DNA of 64,000 nucleotides from Hymenoscyphus infarciens (GCA_001414345.1 LLCB01000151.1:62001-126000), one strand, 5' to 3'; positions 1-13,599 are shown, counted from the first letter of the stretch. The notes: generated from the sequence alone by a model not told the origin. Program-made: numbers and translations.

Positions 1-120
1 AAATACCTCGGTTTAGACCTAAATTAAAAAAGAGAGGAATAAGATAATATAACAACTTTAGTATTAAGTTTATTTAACTAGTTAAAACTACTCCTTTTGT
101 TATTCTAAACATTAGATAGC

Positions 121-226
121 ATTTTCAAATTCGACAACAACTCTTTTAACTAGCTGAAACCATCTCTTTTAGCATTTTCAAATTCAGTAACAACTCTTTT
201 AACTAGCCGAAACCACCTCTTTTAGT
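121..226 (+). repeat. Two-copy 53-bp direct repeat
   Basis: Units 121-173 and 174-226 both start ATTTTCAAATTC and contain CAACTCTTTTAACTAGC; they differ at a few sites that are mostly C/T. A weaker third relative follows up to about 300. The repeat lies in the internal 3' part of the truncated LTR element ending at 1221. Confidence 0.75.
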
Positions 227-877
227 ATCTCTAGATACTTAGATAACAATTTCAACTTTAACAACTTAGTAACAACTTCGCCTTTAGCTAGCTAAAACCC
301 TACTAACTCTAGTATAGAGTCTTATATTCTTTACTCTCTTACTTTCTTTTACTTCTAGCTAAGCTAGAAGTTCCTTTTTATTTAAATTCTTTAAATCAGA
401 TACGAATTAGTACGCTCTCGAAGTAAGCTCTTAACTAAGTTACTACTACTAATTATAACTAAACAACTTCCGAATCTACTCTAAATTTACCTCTAACTCT
501 ACTTTAAACTTTTTTCTAAACTTTTTTCTAATTTTACTTTAAACTTTTTCTAACCTACTAGACAGATTAGACTATACTCTTTTAGCAAACGCGAATACTT
601 GTTTTTAATATAGAAGGATTAGAAACGAAGTCTCTTTTATAAGTATCTACGAAGTCGATTTAGAACTGTCTCGTTTATAATAATTTCAATAAATAAAGTA
701 TCTACGAACTTAGGTTAGCTACGATTTAGAACTTAACCTTCTCGCTTATAATAAAGACTAATATAACAACTTACGCTATCTCGATCTAATCTTAATAATA
801 ATACTATAGTATCTCGATTTAACTTTAAACGATAAGATAAATAGACCTAAGAACGAGTCTTTTTCAAGAGAGAGGGA

Positions 878-1221
878 TATAATAGCTTATTACCTAGGTT
901 ATCCTAGATAGCTAAGAGTACCTACTATATATAAGGTTTCAGCTATAGTTGTTTTAGCTATTGTTTTATATTACGTACGTCCGAGCTTTTAGACGTACTT
1001 TGTAGAGTTCAGGCTTTTATATTAGCCGACGTATGTCGTTATTCGGTTTCGGACTCTTTTGTACTATCTAAACCTCTTATATATAGCTGCCTACTCCTAG
1101 AGTTTGAAAAGGCTAGTTTAGCCTTTTCTTCTATATTAGAGCCTAGTATTTACGTATATTATTCTACTAAACGCACTCCTATATACCTCTTCTATAGTAG
1201 TGTATATTTCGTGCCGTTATA
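878..1221 (+). repeat. LTR (family shared with solo LTR 15505-15822)
   Basis: The sequence aligns by eye, in inverted orientation, with 15505-15822: shared landmarks include GTTATCCTAGATAGCT near the start, CTGCCTACTC in the middle and CTCCTATATACCTC near the end. The ends read TA...TA, as expected for TG...CA after RIP. Its last 150 bp also resemble the LTRs of the Gypsy element at 3692-11784, so the families are related. Confidence 0.75.
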
Positions 1222-1989
1222 ACTAGTAGTTTAAAGTTAGTTCTAATATTTCTAGATAATACTAGTTTAGTTTAGAATTTATTATATTAATAATCTTATT
1301 TAAGACTATAAGCTTCTTAATATACCGATATTTACCTCTTAGTCTAATCTCCTTTAAAGAAACTCTTTAAAAGAATAAGAAATATTACTAAAAAGAGCCG
1401 AGGCTCTTATAATATTAGTAGATAAGCTAACTCTTCTACTATAATAACGAAGGCTTATACTTAGAATTAAGCTCTTAAGAGCTTTTCTTTTCTATAAGCC
1501 AAAGCTACTATACTTATACTATATAATAGAGATATATTATAAGAAGGTAGAGATATATTATACTTAGAAAAGCTATACTTTTATAAAAGAGATTAACTAA
1601 ATAATTCTTTTAATAGAAAACTATAAGAGATACTACTCTTAAAAGAGGTATTTAAAGTATTTAAACTTACTTAAGAAGCGTCTAAATTAATATTTAAAAC
1701 GCTAGTATTTATATATATATATATAAAATAAACGTTTTTAACTATTATTATTAGACTTTAGTATTAAGAATAATCTCTTCTTTAACTTAGTTACTTAGCT
1801 AGAAACAATTACTCTTATTAAGTTCTTTTTTTTCTAAATACTAAGCTAATATCTTAAAAGACTTTAGTTAAAGACTTATATAATTAATATAATCTAAGTA
1901 AAAGTACTCTTAAGACTAAATTTATAATAGCTAGCTATCTTAGATTAACTAAGAGACTAATATTAATAATACTTATATACTAAGAGTAT

Positions 1990-2320
1990 ATATAACTAAT
2001 ACCTAGATACTAAAAGTAGTAATATCTAATATTTATATATAAAAGATATTAAAGTTTAAATATTATATATTTAGCTTTTATTATATATTTAGCTTTTAAC
2101 TATTATTATTTTAAGATTATCTATATTAGAAAGGTCTTAGTTATTCTTATTATTAGACTTTTATATTATCTAATCTCTTATATATAGGTACTTCTTTTTA
2201 GTATAAAAGAGAAATAGTTTATTCTTTTCTTCTATATTAGAGCCTAGTATCTATATATCTTATTCTATTAAACACACTTCTATATACCTTCTCTACTATA
2301 GTATACATTTCGTGCTACTA
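1990..2320 (+). repeat. Degraded Gypsy-type LTR fragment
   Basis: This stretch follows the order of the 496-bp LTR at 3692-4187: the TATATATTTAGCTTTT element twice, a TTATTCTTATTATTAG segment, TCTTATATATAGG, then TTCTTCTATATTAGAGCC and a final CATTTCGTG. It is more mutated than the paired LTRs and its 5' part is missing. No partner LTR or target duplication was found, so the borders are approximate. Confidence 0.6.
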
Positions 2321-2461
2321 AAACTAAAGCTCTTATTAAAGACTTCTATACTTTATTTAAAGAATCGCGTTTCTTATATAAATAGTAATAAGCTTAATCT
2401 AGAATTCTTTCGCTTTTGCTTTCTAAAATTTATTAAAGCGCTTTATAGTAGTAGAGGCTAA

Positions 2462-2560
2462 GTATAGTTAGTTATAAGTTAAGCTTCTCTTTTGACGATC
2501 TTTTATAAACTATATATTTTATAGTAACGCGTCTACTAAAAGTAATCTTTATTTAAATAT
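2462..2560 (+). repeat. Dispersed repeat copy (inverted partner at 16060-16170)
   Basis: The segment reading GTTAGTTATAAGTTAAGC and onwards matches the reverse complement of about 16060-16170, including the TATAAACTATAT core. Both copies are RIP-mutated. The family is not recognised. Confidence 0.55.
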
Positions 2561-3691
2561 TAAAAAACTAAGACTTTATTAACTACTACTACTCTCTATT
2601 ATATTATATATATCTCTTTTAAAGCTTTTAATCTTACTTTTATACTCTCTAATATATAATAATATCTTAAATTAATCCTAATTACTATACTATTAGTAAA
2701 ATCGCTATTTAGAGTAGTATAAGTACTAGAAGAGGTTAATTTAAAGAGCTTTTAAGAGGTTAATTTAAAGAGCTTATAAGAGAGTTTAGATATAGTACTT
2801 AATCGATTTAGAATATATAATTAGAGGTTCTTAAAAAGAGTAATCTTATCTCTTATCTATACTATAAAGTAAGATCTAGAATAAGAGTAGTATATAATAA
2901 TTATAATATATAATTCTTTATTAGAGTACTACTTAATTAAGCTAATAAGCTTATAGTAGATAAGATAGTAGATTATATATATAACGTATTTAATATTAAG
3001 CTATTAAGGTTATATATATTATAGATATATAAAAGAATAAAGATATTAAATAAGAGGTTATACTATAGTATAAGTTAGTAGAATATTAAATTAATATAAG
3101 TATAAAGAGATAAATTAATACTCTAGAATATTAGATATCTAGTATTTCTTAATAAATCTACTTCTAATAAAGCTATAAGTACGTCTTAATATAGATAGGC
3201 GCTAGTTAATATAAGAGCGGAATCGAGATATTAGCTTAAGAGGTTAAAAGTATAAAGTCTTTTACTAGTATATATACTTAAAAAATAGCTTAAGCCTATA
3301 ATTATAAGAGAAGTGATTATAGTAAATATCTTTAAGAATTAGCTAGAGTATATAATTCTACTACTTTATAATATATATCTTAAGAGAGAGTATTAAGATA
3401 TTATTATACTAGATAATTATACTATTTATAGAAGTAATAGAGTAGTAGAGATATATATAAAGAGAGAAGTAGTAATTAAGTACTTATCTTTATATTACTC
3501 TTAAATTTAAGTCTATTAAAAAGAGCTTTAAGAACCTTAAAACCTTAATCTATAAATACTGGAAAATTTAATAGCTTAAATTATATAAGTTTTAAAGACT
3601 TTTTAAGAGTATAGATATATCTTCTTAGATAAGAAGCAGATACTAAAAGAAGAGTAAGAGAGTACTTTAGAAAGTATTTCTATAGCCTATC

Positions 3692-4187
3692 TATAATAGT
3701 ATACTATCCTAGATTATTATGTAATAGCTAGATTATTATATAATAGCACTATCTAGAATTATTAGTATTCGCGAAACTGCCGATACCTCTATATAGTGTC
3801 GATACCTCTAATACCTCTTTAGCCGAGATTACGAATGACCGATACTTATATAAGCGAAGTACTAAAGGTATTAATATCTAACATTTATATATAGAAGAGA
3901 TTAAGGTCTAGATATTATATATTTAGCTTTTCAAAGAATCAGAGGTTATATATTTAGCTTTTCAGCTCTTATTATCTAGTATTAGCTATATTAGACAGGG
4001 CTTGGTTATTATTATTATTAGAACTTAGAAGCTTCTAACCTTCTTATATATAGACGTTTATGTTTAATATAGTAGAGAGATAGTTATTATTTTCTTCTAT
4101 ATTAGAGCCTAGTATCTATACACGTCATTCTACTATACGTACTCCTATATACCTCTACTATAGTTATATATATTTTATACTATTATA
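3692..4187 (+). repeat. 5' LTR of Gypsy element
   Basis: The 496-bp LTR begins TATAATAGTATACTATCC and ends with TTTATACTATTATA. It is the same length as the 3' LTR and differs from it mainly by C/T and G/A changes, as RIP predicts. It is directly preceded by CTATC. Confidence 0.92.
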
Positions 4188-4559
4188 TAAAAATAATAAC
4201 TCTTCTTCGCTAGTAACAGCCTTAATAATATCTCTTTTTAAGCTTATTACTACTTCTTATTTAGAAGTTGATTTATACTTAATTTAGAATATTATAATAA
4301 CATCTTTATATAGCTAGGTAATTAGAGACTACCTAGACAGCTAGTAATAGTAGAGTTTATTATCTATATAGATAGCTAGTATAAATCGTATTTTAGTATA
4401 TATTAAGAGATTAGAATACGCTAAGTATTTCTTAAGAGTTCTAATAACCTTAGATTTAGTAAATAAGCTAACTTATAATAGTTATCTAGAAGGCTTCTAA
4501 ATCTAATCCTACCTCTCTCTCTCTCTAATTTAATATTTAATATATTAGAATCTAGAGCG

Positions 4560-7500
4560 ACTCCTAGTCCCTTCTAAGCTTCGCTTCTAAGTATAAAGCG
4601 ATCTTTTAGAGAATAAAGTCAAGCCCTTACTAAAAGGTCTCTAACTTAGTACTATACTCCTAAGAATAGTAAGAAGCTTAAGAATAATAAAGGTAAAGGC
4701 CTAGTACTTAGAAGCTAGAGAGATTAATAAGACTTCTCTAATATAGATAAGATATAGAGTATAATCTAAGCTATAAAGGCTAAGGATTAAGAAAAAGAAT
4801 AGAGAATTTTAGAGTAAGATAATTAGATCGCCTAATTATTAGACCTAGTATAGTAAATTAGTTAATAACTATTAAATAATAACTAAAGTCTAAGTCCTAT
4901 CTAACCTATATAAACACCTCCTTCTACTTCTTTAAACTACTATTATAAGTAAGACTCTACCTCTAATATTTATCTCTTATTATAACCTATTCTACGCCTA
5001 TAACTTAAAAACACCTTAAAAGCCCTTTAATCTATTAAAAGTAAGATTATAGAAAAAATTAAACTTTTAGATAATAGCGTTTTACTTATATATAAGTAAT
5101 AGAGAATATTAATATATAATTAACTCTATATAAACGCTGACTATTATTAGACGCTTTTAACTTATAAAGCTCTTATTTAGAGAACGATAATAAAACTTAC
5201 CTAGAACTACTTAGAGCCTTAATATAAGTCTAATATAAGTAAGATAGTATTTAAAGACTATAAAGAGATAATCGAGCTTCTTAATACCTACTATCTAATA
5301 GATTATAAGAAGAAGGATGTCTAGAACGCTTTTTAGTCTCTTTAAATAGAATAGAAGAGTTATATAAAAGAAAGTTTTATAGAATTTAAAAGTCGCTTTT
5401 TAAGTATAGTAATACTTAGAGAAGTATCTAAGTAAGATAAGTTCTACTATATATAGAATAAACTTACGCCTTAGCTCTAAACTTAATTAGTTAATAGTAA
5501 GAGATACTAAAATACTAACTTTAATAAGATAATAAGAGACCTATTATTTATAGATAAGGAACGGCGTTATAATACTAAGTTATATATAACTAGTATAATA
5601 AGTACTAAAAAACCTATTATAATAAGCTTATTATACTAAAAGCCTAATACTAACTAAACCTTATTTAGTTTCTTAATAAAACCCTTACTACTCTTATATA
5701 GACTTTATACTACTTCTTAAAAAACTTCTTAATCTCTTAGACCCCTTTCTACTAGTAAAAGATTAAAGACTTTATTTATAGACTAACTCCTTACTAGTAT
5801 AAAGTACTATAATTATAAGAAACCTAGGTATATTAAGCTTAAATATTCTAATTTACCTAGTATTAATAAGATAGAGGAGAACGATTAACCTAAGAAAGAA
5901 CAACTATTTAAAGAGTACTCTAACTCTAATCTAAGTTAGAAGGAAAACGAAGAGGCCTAGGTAAAAATACCTTTCTAGGCTTATATAAATATAATCTATC
6001 TAGACTTAACCTTTCTAAGCTTATAAGAGGAAAACAGTTCTTTATAAATACTACTTTTAGTATATAGGGATATAGTATTAAAATATAAGCTTTAGTAGAT
6101 ATAGGAGTAAATAGGTACCTTTTTCTAAATTAACCTCTAGCTTTATAATTATTAAAAGTAATAGGTTTAAAGATCTAGAAACTATTTTATTTAGTATCTA
6201 TTTATAGATATAATAATAGTACTAAAAGCTAGGTAAATTAGTTTATATAACTATATCTAAATATAGATTAACGTTATATCTATAACTACCTCTTTATTAT
6301 CTTAGATCTTAGATAATAAGACTTAATTATTAGTAATAAGTAGTTAAACTATTTTAAAGTTCTTCTTAACCTTTTAAAGAACTAGATTACTTAGCTAGCT
6401 AAATACTCTCTAACTCTCTACTATAGTAAGGAAATTTTACTTTCTCTTTCTAGCTAGAACTAGAAACCTTTTTTAAATTACTAGTTAGATATAAACTAAA
6501 GAGAATATACTATCTAGTAATAAGAAAGATATAAAAAGAGTAGACTTATATATATAGCTAAGTTATTACTTCTATCTATAATAACACCTTTTAAAATTTT
6601 AATATCCGACTTTAGTCTAAAGCCTCTATAAACTACTAGTATAGCCTTAAAAGGCTAGACCCTATACTCCTTTATCTATAAAATAAGTGTTAACGTAATA
6701 TATTATAATATAAAATAGCCTAATTTGAAATTTTATATAATAAGCCTCTATAAGCTAGATTAGGTTATTAATAAGAGATTAGCCTCTCTCTAAGACGACG
6801 ATAAGATAAGGGCTTTAATATAGGCCCGACTTCTAAAGTGTTACTTATTCTATAAAGACGTGTTCTTAAAAGTAGCTTCTAATAAGCTTCCTTCTTACTA
6901 CGAATATAATTATAAGATTACTTTAAATAAGCTACTTCTTAACTCCTTTTCGCCTCTATATTAATAGTTAATTATAAAGCTTAAAGCTATAAAAGAGTAT
7001 CTTATAAAGAACTTAGATAAGAGGTTTATTATTAATAGTAATAGCTCTTTCGCCTCTTTTATACTCTTTATTAAAAAGGCTAATAGTAATAAGTTATAGT
7101 TCTATATTAATTATAAGAAGCTAAACGCTCTAACTTAAAATAATCCTTATCTAATCTCTTATATTAATAAGCTCCTTTCTAGAATAAGAATAGCTAAAAT
7201 CTTTACTAAATTAGATATTAGATAAGCTTTCTATTATATCTAAATAGACCTTAACTTAAAAGAGATAACTACGTTTAAAATTAGGTATAATATATATAAA
7301 TATAAAGTTCTCTCTTTTAGACTCTATAATAGCTCTACTATCTATTAACGTTATATAAATAATGTCTTAATTAATTATCTAAATAACTTCTATATTACCT
7401 ACTTAGATAATATTTTAATTTATTTAGATACTATTAAAGAATATAAAGAATAGGTTAGGAAGGTTCTAAATTAGCTCTAAGAAGTAGGACTTTAGGTAAA

Positions 7501-9800
7501 TATTAAGAAAAGCGAATTTAGTATTACTAGAGTTAAATACTTAGGATTTATCTTAACTATAAAAGGACTTAAAGTTAATCTAGAAAAAGTAGAGCCTTTA
7601 TAAAACTAGGTCTAACCTAATACTATAATAGGTGTAAAGTCTTGCTTAGGGTTTATAGGATTCTATAAATAATTTATTAAAGGTTATATTAAAATTACTA
7701 AACCTTTAACTATAATAATACGCTTTATAGAGCTGTTTCTATAAATACTTGAATATAATAAAGCCTTTAAAGCGCTAAAGACTTAGCTACTTACTATATA
7801 AACCTTATACTACTTCGACTTTAATTATAATATAAAGGTAGAAATAGACTCTTTAGAAGGAGTAATAGTAGGTATATTCTTATAATAATATAATAGCCTT
7901 TAGTACTCTATTAGATTCTACTTATACGTTCTAGTTAGCTATAAATCGAACTAAGAGATCTATAATAAAGAGCTATCTATTATTATAAAAGCTTTTAAGA
8001 AATAGCGCTCTAAACTTATGTTATATTAGAAGTATATTAATATATATTTAGATTATAGATTATTAGAATACTTTATAATAACTAAGCTACTTATAACTAA
8101 GTAAGTCTAATAGATAGAGTTTCTATTAGACTTTAACTTCTAGATCTAATTTACGTCTAAGAAGAGTAATTAAAAAGCAGATATATTAACCTAACGTAAG
8201 TAAGACTTAAAAACCTATAATTAAGCTAAAGTAGATAGTTGCTTATATACTCTCTTAATACTAAATCGTTTAGACCCTTAAATTAATACTAAACTTACTT
8301 AGACCTTTTTATAAGAATAGTTTACTTCTCTTAATATAATTTAGTTAGATAATATTCTAAGAATAAGTTTAGATACGATTTAGAAGTTAAAGAAAGATAA
8401 CTTATACTCCTTTTAGAAAGAACGTTATTAACTTCTAAATAAATACTATCTCTTATTAAATAATTTACTACTCTTTAAGAATCGACTTTATATTTAAAAG
8501 AATACTAAACTCTATATAAAACTAATCTAAGAAGTCTATAACTAAGTATCTAGTACTTACTTAAGTATAAAAAAGATATACTAGTTATTAGTATAATACT
8601 ACTACTAGGCTAGAATGTTTTTAAACTATAAGAGGTATATAAGGAATTATTAAGCCTATAAATACTCTTATTCTTAATAAACTAAGTAATAAGGCTTTCT
8701 TTACCTCTTATCTATACTTAACTATTCTATATAATATTTATATATAGACTTTAAATTATTCTTAAAAGATAAATATAAATTTAATACTATATTAGTATTT
8801 ATTAACTAACTTAGAAAGGATTTAGTATTAATACTCTATTACTTAACTATAGATACTAAAAGACTAGCTAAACTCTTTATTTAATAGATTTACTATTTTA
8901 GCTACTACTCTAAATCGATTACGTCTAATTAAGGATCTTAATTTATATTATTATTTTAGACTAAATTTTATTAAATAATTAATATTAAGCTTAAGCTTAG
9001 TACTACCTACTATAAATAAATAGATAAATAGATAAAGATAATAAACTAATATATTAATTAGAGACTAAGGCTCTTTATAACCTACTATTAAGATAACTAA
9101 AGTAAATTAATCCTCTTAATAAATAGAGTATAAATAATACTTTTATACTTATCTATTAGTATAACCTCTTATTAACTTAAGTTTAAACTTAACTTAAAGA
9201 CTTTATAGGACTAGAATATACTAGAGACTTCTATTCTCTAGGAACGACTTAACTATAATAAGATAGTAAAAGTAGCTTAACGTATATACTCTACTTAGAG
9301 AATAGCTAAAAATAATATAGGTAAGGCTTAGAAAAAGATAGAAGATAGTATAAACTAATACTAAAAAGCTATTAACTAAGATGTTAGAGATAAAGTCTAC
9401 TTATCTACTAAGAATCTTAAGATAAATCGTTCTAGCTAAAAGCTTACTAAATAGTAAATAGGACCTTTTAAAATATTAGAAAGTATAAAACACTTCTATA
9501 GACTAAAACTTCTTAAAAGCTTATTAATTTATAATGTTTTCGCCTCTAATATACTTTTAAAAGATCTAAATACCTCTCTACTAGAATAAAAGGCTCTAAA
9601 GCCTCTACTAAACATTATTAAAGGTATATAAAAATAAGAGGTATAAGAAATACTTAGTAGTAGACTTTTTAGAAGATAACTATAGTACTAGGTGAAATAG
9701 GTTAGATATAATTTAGATCTTACTTAGTATTCTATATATAATTTTTAGGGTTTACTATATTATTTAAGAGACTTTTATACTAAATATCTAGAAGAGCTAG
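4560..9800 (+). pseudogene. Gypsy gag-pol remnant with chromodomain
   Basis: Read across stop codons and changes of frame, the domains run in order. Gag ends in a zinc knuckle near 5802-5850 whose cysteines now read Tyr. The protease DTGA site, at 6098-6109, now reads D-I-G-V. The reverse transcriptase spans about 6950-7480, with KIFTKLDIR near 7200 and the catalytic box near 7400 reading Y-L-D-N. RNase H lies at about 7880-8120, including EIYNKEL. Integrase occupies about 8520-9300. A GPFKILE motif near 9460 leads into a chromodomain (about 9640-9790). The catalytic changes (ACA to ATA, GCA to GTA, GAT to AAT) are all CpA/TpG transitions. A chromodomain behind integrase places the element with chromoviruses. 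Gag borders are approximate. Confidence 0.88.
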
Positions 9801-9999
9801 GACTACTCTAACACCTCTCTAAATAGCTTAATATATAGGAAGTAGATAAGAATTAGATAAAAGAGTTAATTTATAATATTAATACTCTCTAATTCTAGTT
9901 ACTCTTAATAAGGAACTTATAATAAAAACCTAAGATAAAACACTAACTAGTAGGAATGTTCGAAATTAATAAAGTAAAGAACTAAGACTAAGTTACTAC

Positions 10000-10745
10000 T
10001 AAAACAGGGCCTACTAACTCTCTCTAGGCTATAGCCTCTCCTTTCTCTAACTTATTATCCTCCTCTCTACCCTTTTAAACATAAGGAGCTTAAATCGGCT
10101 CTTCCTCTACTACCTCCTTCTTATAAAGACGCTTCTTACCTTAGTGACCTCTTATAACTAGCTTTAGAGAGGACGCCTATAAACTCTTTAAGTAGGCCTT
10201 AAAGAGAACCTAAACCTAGGTTTAGATAGAGGTCTTACCCTCTATAGTATAGCGTAAGAACTATTAAATGTTAGTAACTAAAACCTTTCTAATAAGTAAG
10301 AAGTACTTATAATAACCTTAGCGCGAAGCGTCTAAGTCTTCTCTAAAAGGGCGAACTATACCTCTAAGCTATTCTTTAGTACCTCTATACTAGTAATAAC
10401 TAATACCTTATCTAAGGCTTTTATAGCCTTCTTAACCTCTCTCTTCTCCTCCTTACTCTAAAGCTTACTAAACTCTTTCTTAATAAACTATAGTAACTAC
10501 CTAAGTTAGAATAGATTTAGTATATATTTAGAATTAAACTTACTAGAATATATATAGTATTCTACTCTATATAGTACTTATACTTCTTTAACTTCGGCTT
10601 CTTAAAAGTATATATATAATCTCTATTCTAAGATTTTACCTAAAGGTACTAAACGTAGTAGACTTAGTAGGTAGCTAGAAGCGTACTAGAAGGATATAGA
10701 AGAGGTATTTTACTATATTAGATTAGCCTTAAATCAGGTCCGATT
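10000..10745 (-). pseudogene. Antisense frame between pol and 3' LTR of the Gypsy element
   Basis: On the minus strand one frame reads as plausible protein for about 740 nt, interrupted only by TAA and TAG. Its composition is protein-like rather than AT-random: a Lys/Glu-rich helical stretch (KEEKREVKKAIKALDKV, near 10420-10470), then hydrophobic heptad-like segments and a basic tail. If the stops are RIP-converted CAA/CAG, this was a coiled-coil-type protein of roughly 240 residues. I do not recognise its function. Extra antisense genes between pol and the 3' LTR are known in some plant Gypsy lineages. Caveat: RIP removes TGA everywhere, so having only TAA/TAG stops is weak proof alone. Confidence 0.5.
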
Positions 10746-11288
10746 AAGAAGAGAAGAACTTACTTTTATATATATATATATAATATATATATATATTCTA
10801 AGAGATAAGTTAATATATAAGAATATACCTAATTAGAAGGTATTCTTACTATTTATATTATTTAGATAAAAAGAAAAGAAGAAGAGAAGTTAGAATTAGA
10901 GAAAAGTCGTCTACTAATATACTACTTATAATAATAGCTATTACTTTATAATTATTATTTATTACTTAATAATTACTATTATAATATACGATAATAATAA
11001 GAACACGATAACTCTATAGTAGCGTACTACTTTCTACCTACTAGCTAATCATTAGCTTCTCTTCTATTTATATCTTATTATTATATAGTATATAGTAGTA
11101 AATAAAGAGCAATTAGCCTTTAAATAATAATACTACTAGCTACCGACCCTACTCTAACTACTAGATACTATAATAGTAAGACGAGTTATATTCTTTATAA
11201 TAAAAAGATAAATAATACTTTAATTAACTCGATACTATACTAATCGCTAACTAAAGACTTAAGACGAGTCTTTTTAAAGAAGAGAGGA

Positions 11289-11784
11289 TATAATAGTATA
11301 CTATCCTAGATTATTATATAATAGCTAGATTATTATATAACAGTACTATCCAGAATTATCAGCATTCGTAAAACTACTAATACCCTTATACAGTGCCGAT
11401 ACCCCTAATACCTCTTTAGCTGAGATTACGAATAACCGATACTTATATAAGCGAAGTACCGAAGGTATTAATATCTGACATTTATATATAGAAGAGATTA
11501 AGGTCTAGATATTATATATTTAGCTTTCTAAAGAATCAGAGATTATATATTTAGCTTTTCAGCTCTTATTGTTTAGTATTAGCTATATTAGGTAAGGCTC
11601 GGTTATTATTATTATCGGAACTTAGAAGCTTCTAACCTTCTTATATATAGACGTTTATATTCAGTATAGTAGAGAGATAGTTATTATTTTCTTCTATATC
11701 AGAGCCTAGTATCTATACACGTCATTCTACTATATATACTCTCATATGCCTCTACTATAGTTATATGTATTTCGTACTATTATA
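11289..11784 (+). repeat. 3' LTR of Gypsy element
   Basis: The 496-bp copy starts directly after a purine tract and ends at TTCGTACTATTATA, followed by the CTATC target duplication. It keeps a few CA/TG sites that the 5' LTR has lost (for example CAGTACTATCCAG near 11341), so the two LTRs were mutated to different degrees. Confidence 0.92.
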
Positions 11785-13442
11785 CTATCTTATAATTAGT
11801 TATATTTAGTAAAAGAAAGAAGTAATCGACGATTACTTAAGTTAGTAGAAGCTATACTATATACTACTACGCTACTAATAATAAGAGTCTTATTAAAAGA
11901 GAAAAGAGGCTTAATAACTAACCTAGTATAAAATTATTAATAGTATTATTAGATTAAGAGAGAGAGAGAGAGATTATATAGAGAGATAGAGGAGAATTCT
12001 TAGAAAGAGAGAGTAGTTATATTACTTAATTAGATAGAAGTAAAAGCTAGAATTATATTAAAAGTAAGAGTAATTATCTAGATTTAATTATATTATATAT
12101 TCTATTTATACTAAAAGATTATACTCTTATTATATAGCTACTAGCTACTTCTTATCTTATAAATTATAATACTCTAGATATACTCTCTACTAAGTATAAC
12201 TATTCTAAAGATTACTATTTATATTAAAGCCTTTATTATATTTATTTAAGAAAGGAAGAAGCTATACTAGTACTCTATAATAGTCTCTAAGAAGCTTATA
12301 TATATAATTAAAGTAAGAGATTATTCTTTTAAGCTAGCTATAGAATATTCTCTCTTTAATACTAGAGATAATAGTAGAGTACTCTCTAATGTCTTAAATA
12401 CGTCTATCTACTAGCTTATACTAATATTTAACGTTATAAGTGAGTTATTATAGACGTTTAGTAAAGAGATAGATATAGTCTATTTACTCTACTAAAATTA
12501 GTTTAAAGAAAGACTAGATAATAAACTCTAGATAATAAACCTATAAGTAATAAAAGTATCTCTAGCTTTAATTATATACTTAAAGCGTTTATTAAAGCTT
12601 ATACTAGTATATAATAGAGTAGAAGTTAGTATAATAGCTATAATTATTAAGAATTGAAGTTCGTAGAACCCGTGTTTTACTACTCTTAGTCTTACTTTTC
12701 TTTAAGGCTTTATAAGTACTATATCTAATCTAGACGTACTAAACCTCTTTTATAAATTCTTAATATTAACTACTATACTTTTAATATAATAGTCTAGCTT
12801 TCTAATATCTTTAAAAGATTATAGAAATTCGTAAACTTAACTAAATAAGCTAATTTCTTCTTTATAAATATAATAAATACTATAAATAATTAATATCTAA
12901 TATTAAAAGACTTATTAAGATTATTATAATTTTCTTTTATTCTACTCTTTATAGTTTATCTAATTCTTCTTTCTCTCTCTCTTTTTATATAGTATTAGTA
13001 TTATTTTAAGTCTCTACTTTATCTTTATAATTATTATCTCTATTATCTCTCTCTATACTCTCTCTTTTTACTCTTTCTCTAACTATCTTCTTTATTTAAT
13101 TTACTTATTTTAGAGATAGAATATTATCTCTTTTATTTACTAATTTAAATTTAGATATAAGAGCTTTTACTCTCTTCTATACTCTAAGTAAAATACTACT
13201 CTCTTATCTCTTATTCTTTATAAGATTATAGTATATCTTAAACGTTAATTTATATATTTATAAAAGCTTAAGAGTCTCGTTTATAGTATTTAATCTATAG
13301 TATTTATTCTATATAATATACTAAGAGTATATCTTCTACTAAAGATTAACTAAGTTCTTATATAGCTATCTTATAAAGTCTATTATACTTAAAGAATAAT
13401 AAATAAGAGTAGTTATTAAAGGCTATTATATTTAGTATAATA

Positions 13443-13590
13443 GGAAACACTATTCTATTCTAAAAGAGTAAAATACTTCTAGTAGAGTGAATAGAAGAAT
13501 AAGAGAGCGTATTACGTAGTAGCGCTCTTAGTATACTAGAGACTTCTACTAGCGTTAGAATAGAATAGCGTAATCTAATATAATAGAGAT
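13443..13590. repeat. MITE-like inverted-repeat unit
   Basis: About 145 bp are bounded by ACACTATTCTATTCTA on the left and TAGAATAGAATAGCGT on the right, which are near-perfect inverted repeats. A second copy with a worn left end is at about 34080-34195, and a related terminus (AACGCTATTCTGTCCCAACG) sits at the edge of block 2 near 31924. The body has no coding capacity. The element type is an inference from size and ends. Confidence 0.55.
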
Positions 13591-13599
13591 ATTACTCTT

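Larger units (their letters stand above)
1..1221 (+). mobile_element. 3' end of an LTR retroelement cut by the window edge
   Basis: A purine-rich tract (about 866-877) lies directly before an LTR that runs 878-1221, the order expected at the 3' end of a plus-strand LTR element. The same tract type precedes the 3' LTR of the Gypsy element at 11289. The upstream internal sequence (1-877) has no readable coding capacity. The bases ACTAG at 1222-1226 are the candidate target duplication; the matching copy would lie outside the window. Confidence 0.65.
3692..11784 (+). mobile_element. Ty3/Gypsy chromovirus, structurally complete, RIP-inactivated
   Basis: Two LTRs of exactly 496 bp (3692-4187 and 11289-11784) flank an internal region with gag, protease, reverse transcriptase, RNase H, integrase and a C-terminal chromodomain in Ty3/Gypsy order. 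A 5-bp duplication CTATC stands on both sides (3687-3691 and 11785-11789). A purine tract (about 11275-11288) precedes the 3' LTR. All long frames are broken by TAA/TAG, so the copy is dead. About 1.45 kb lies between the end of pol and the 3' LTR, more than is needed, and carries an antisense frame listed separately. Confidence 0.93.
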
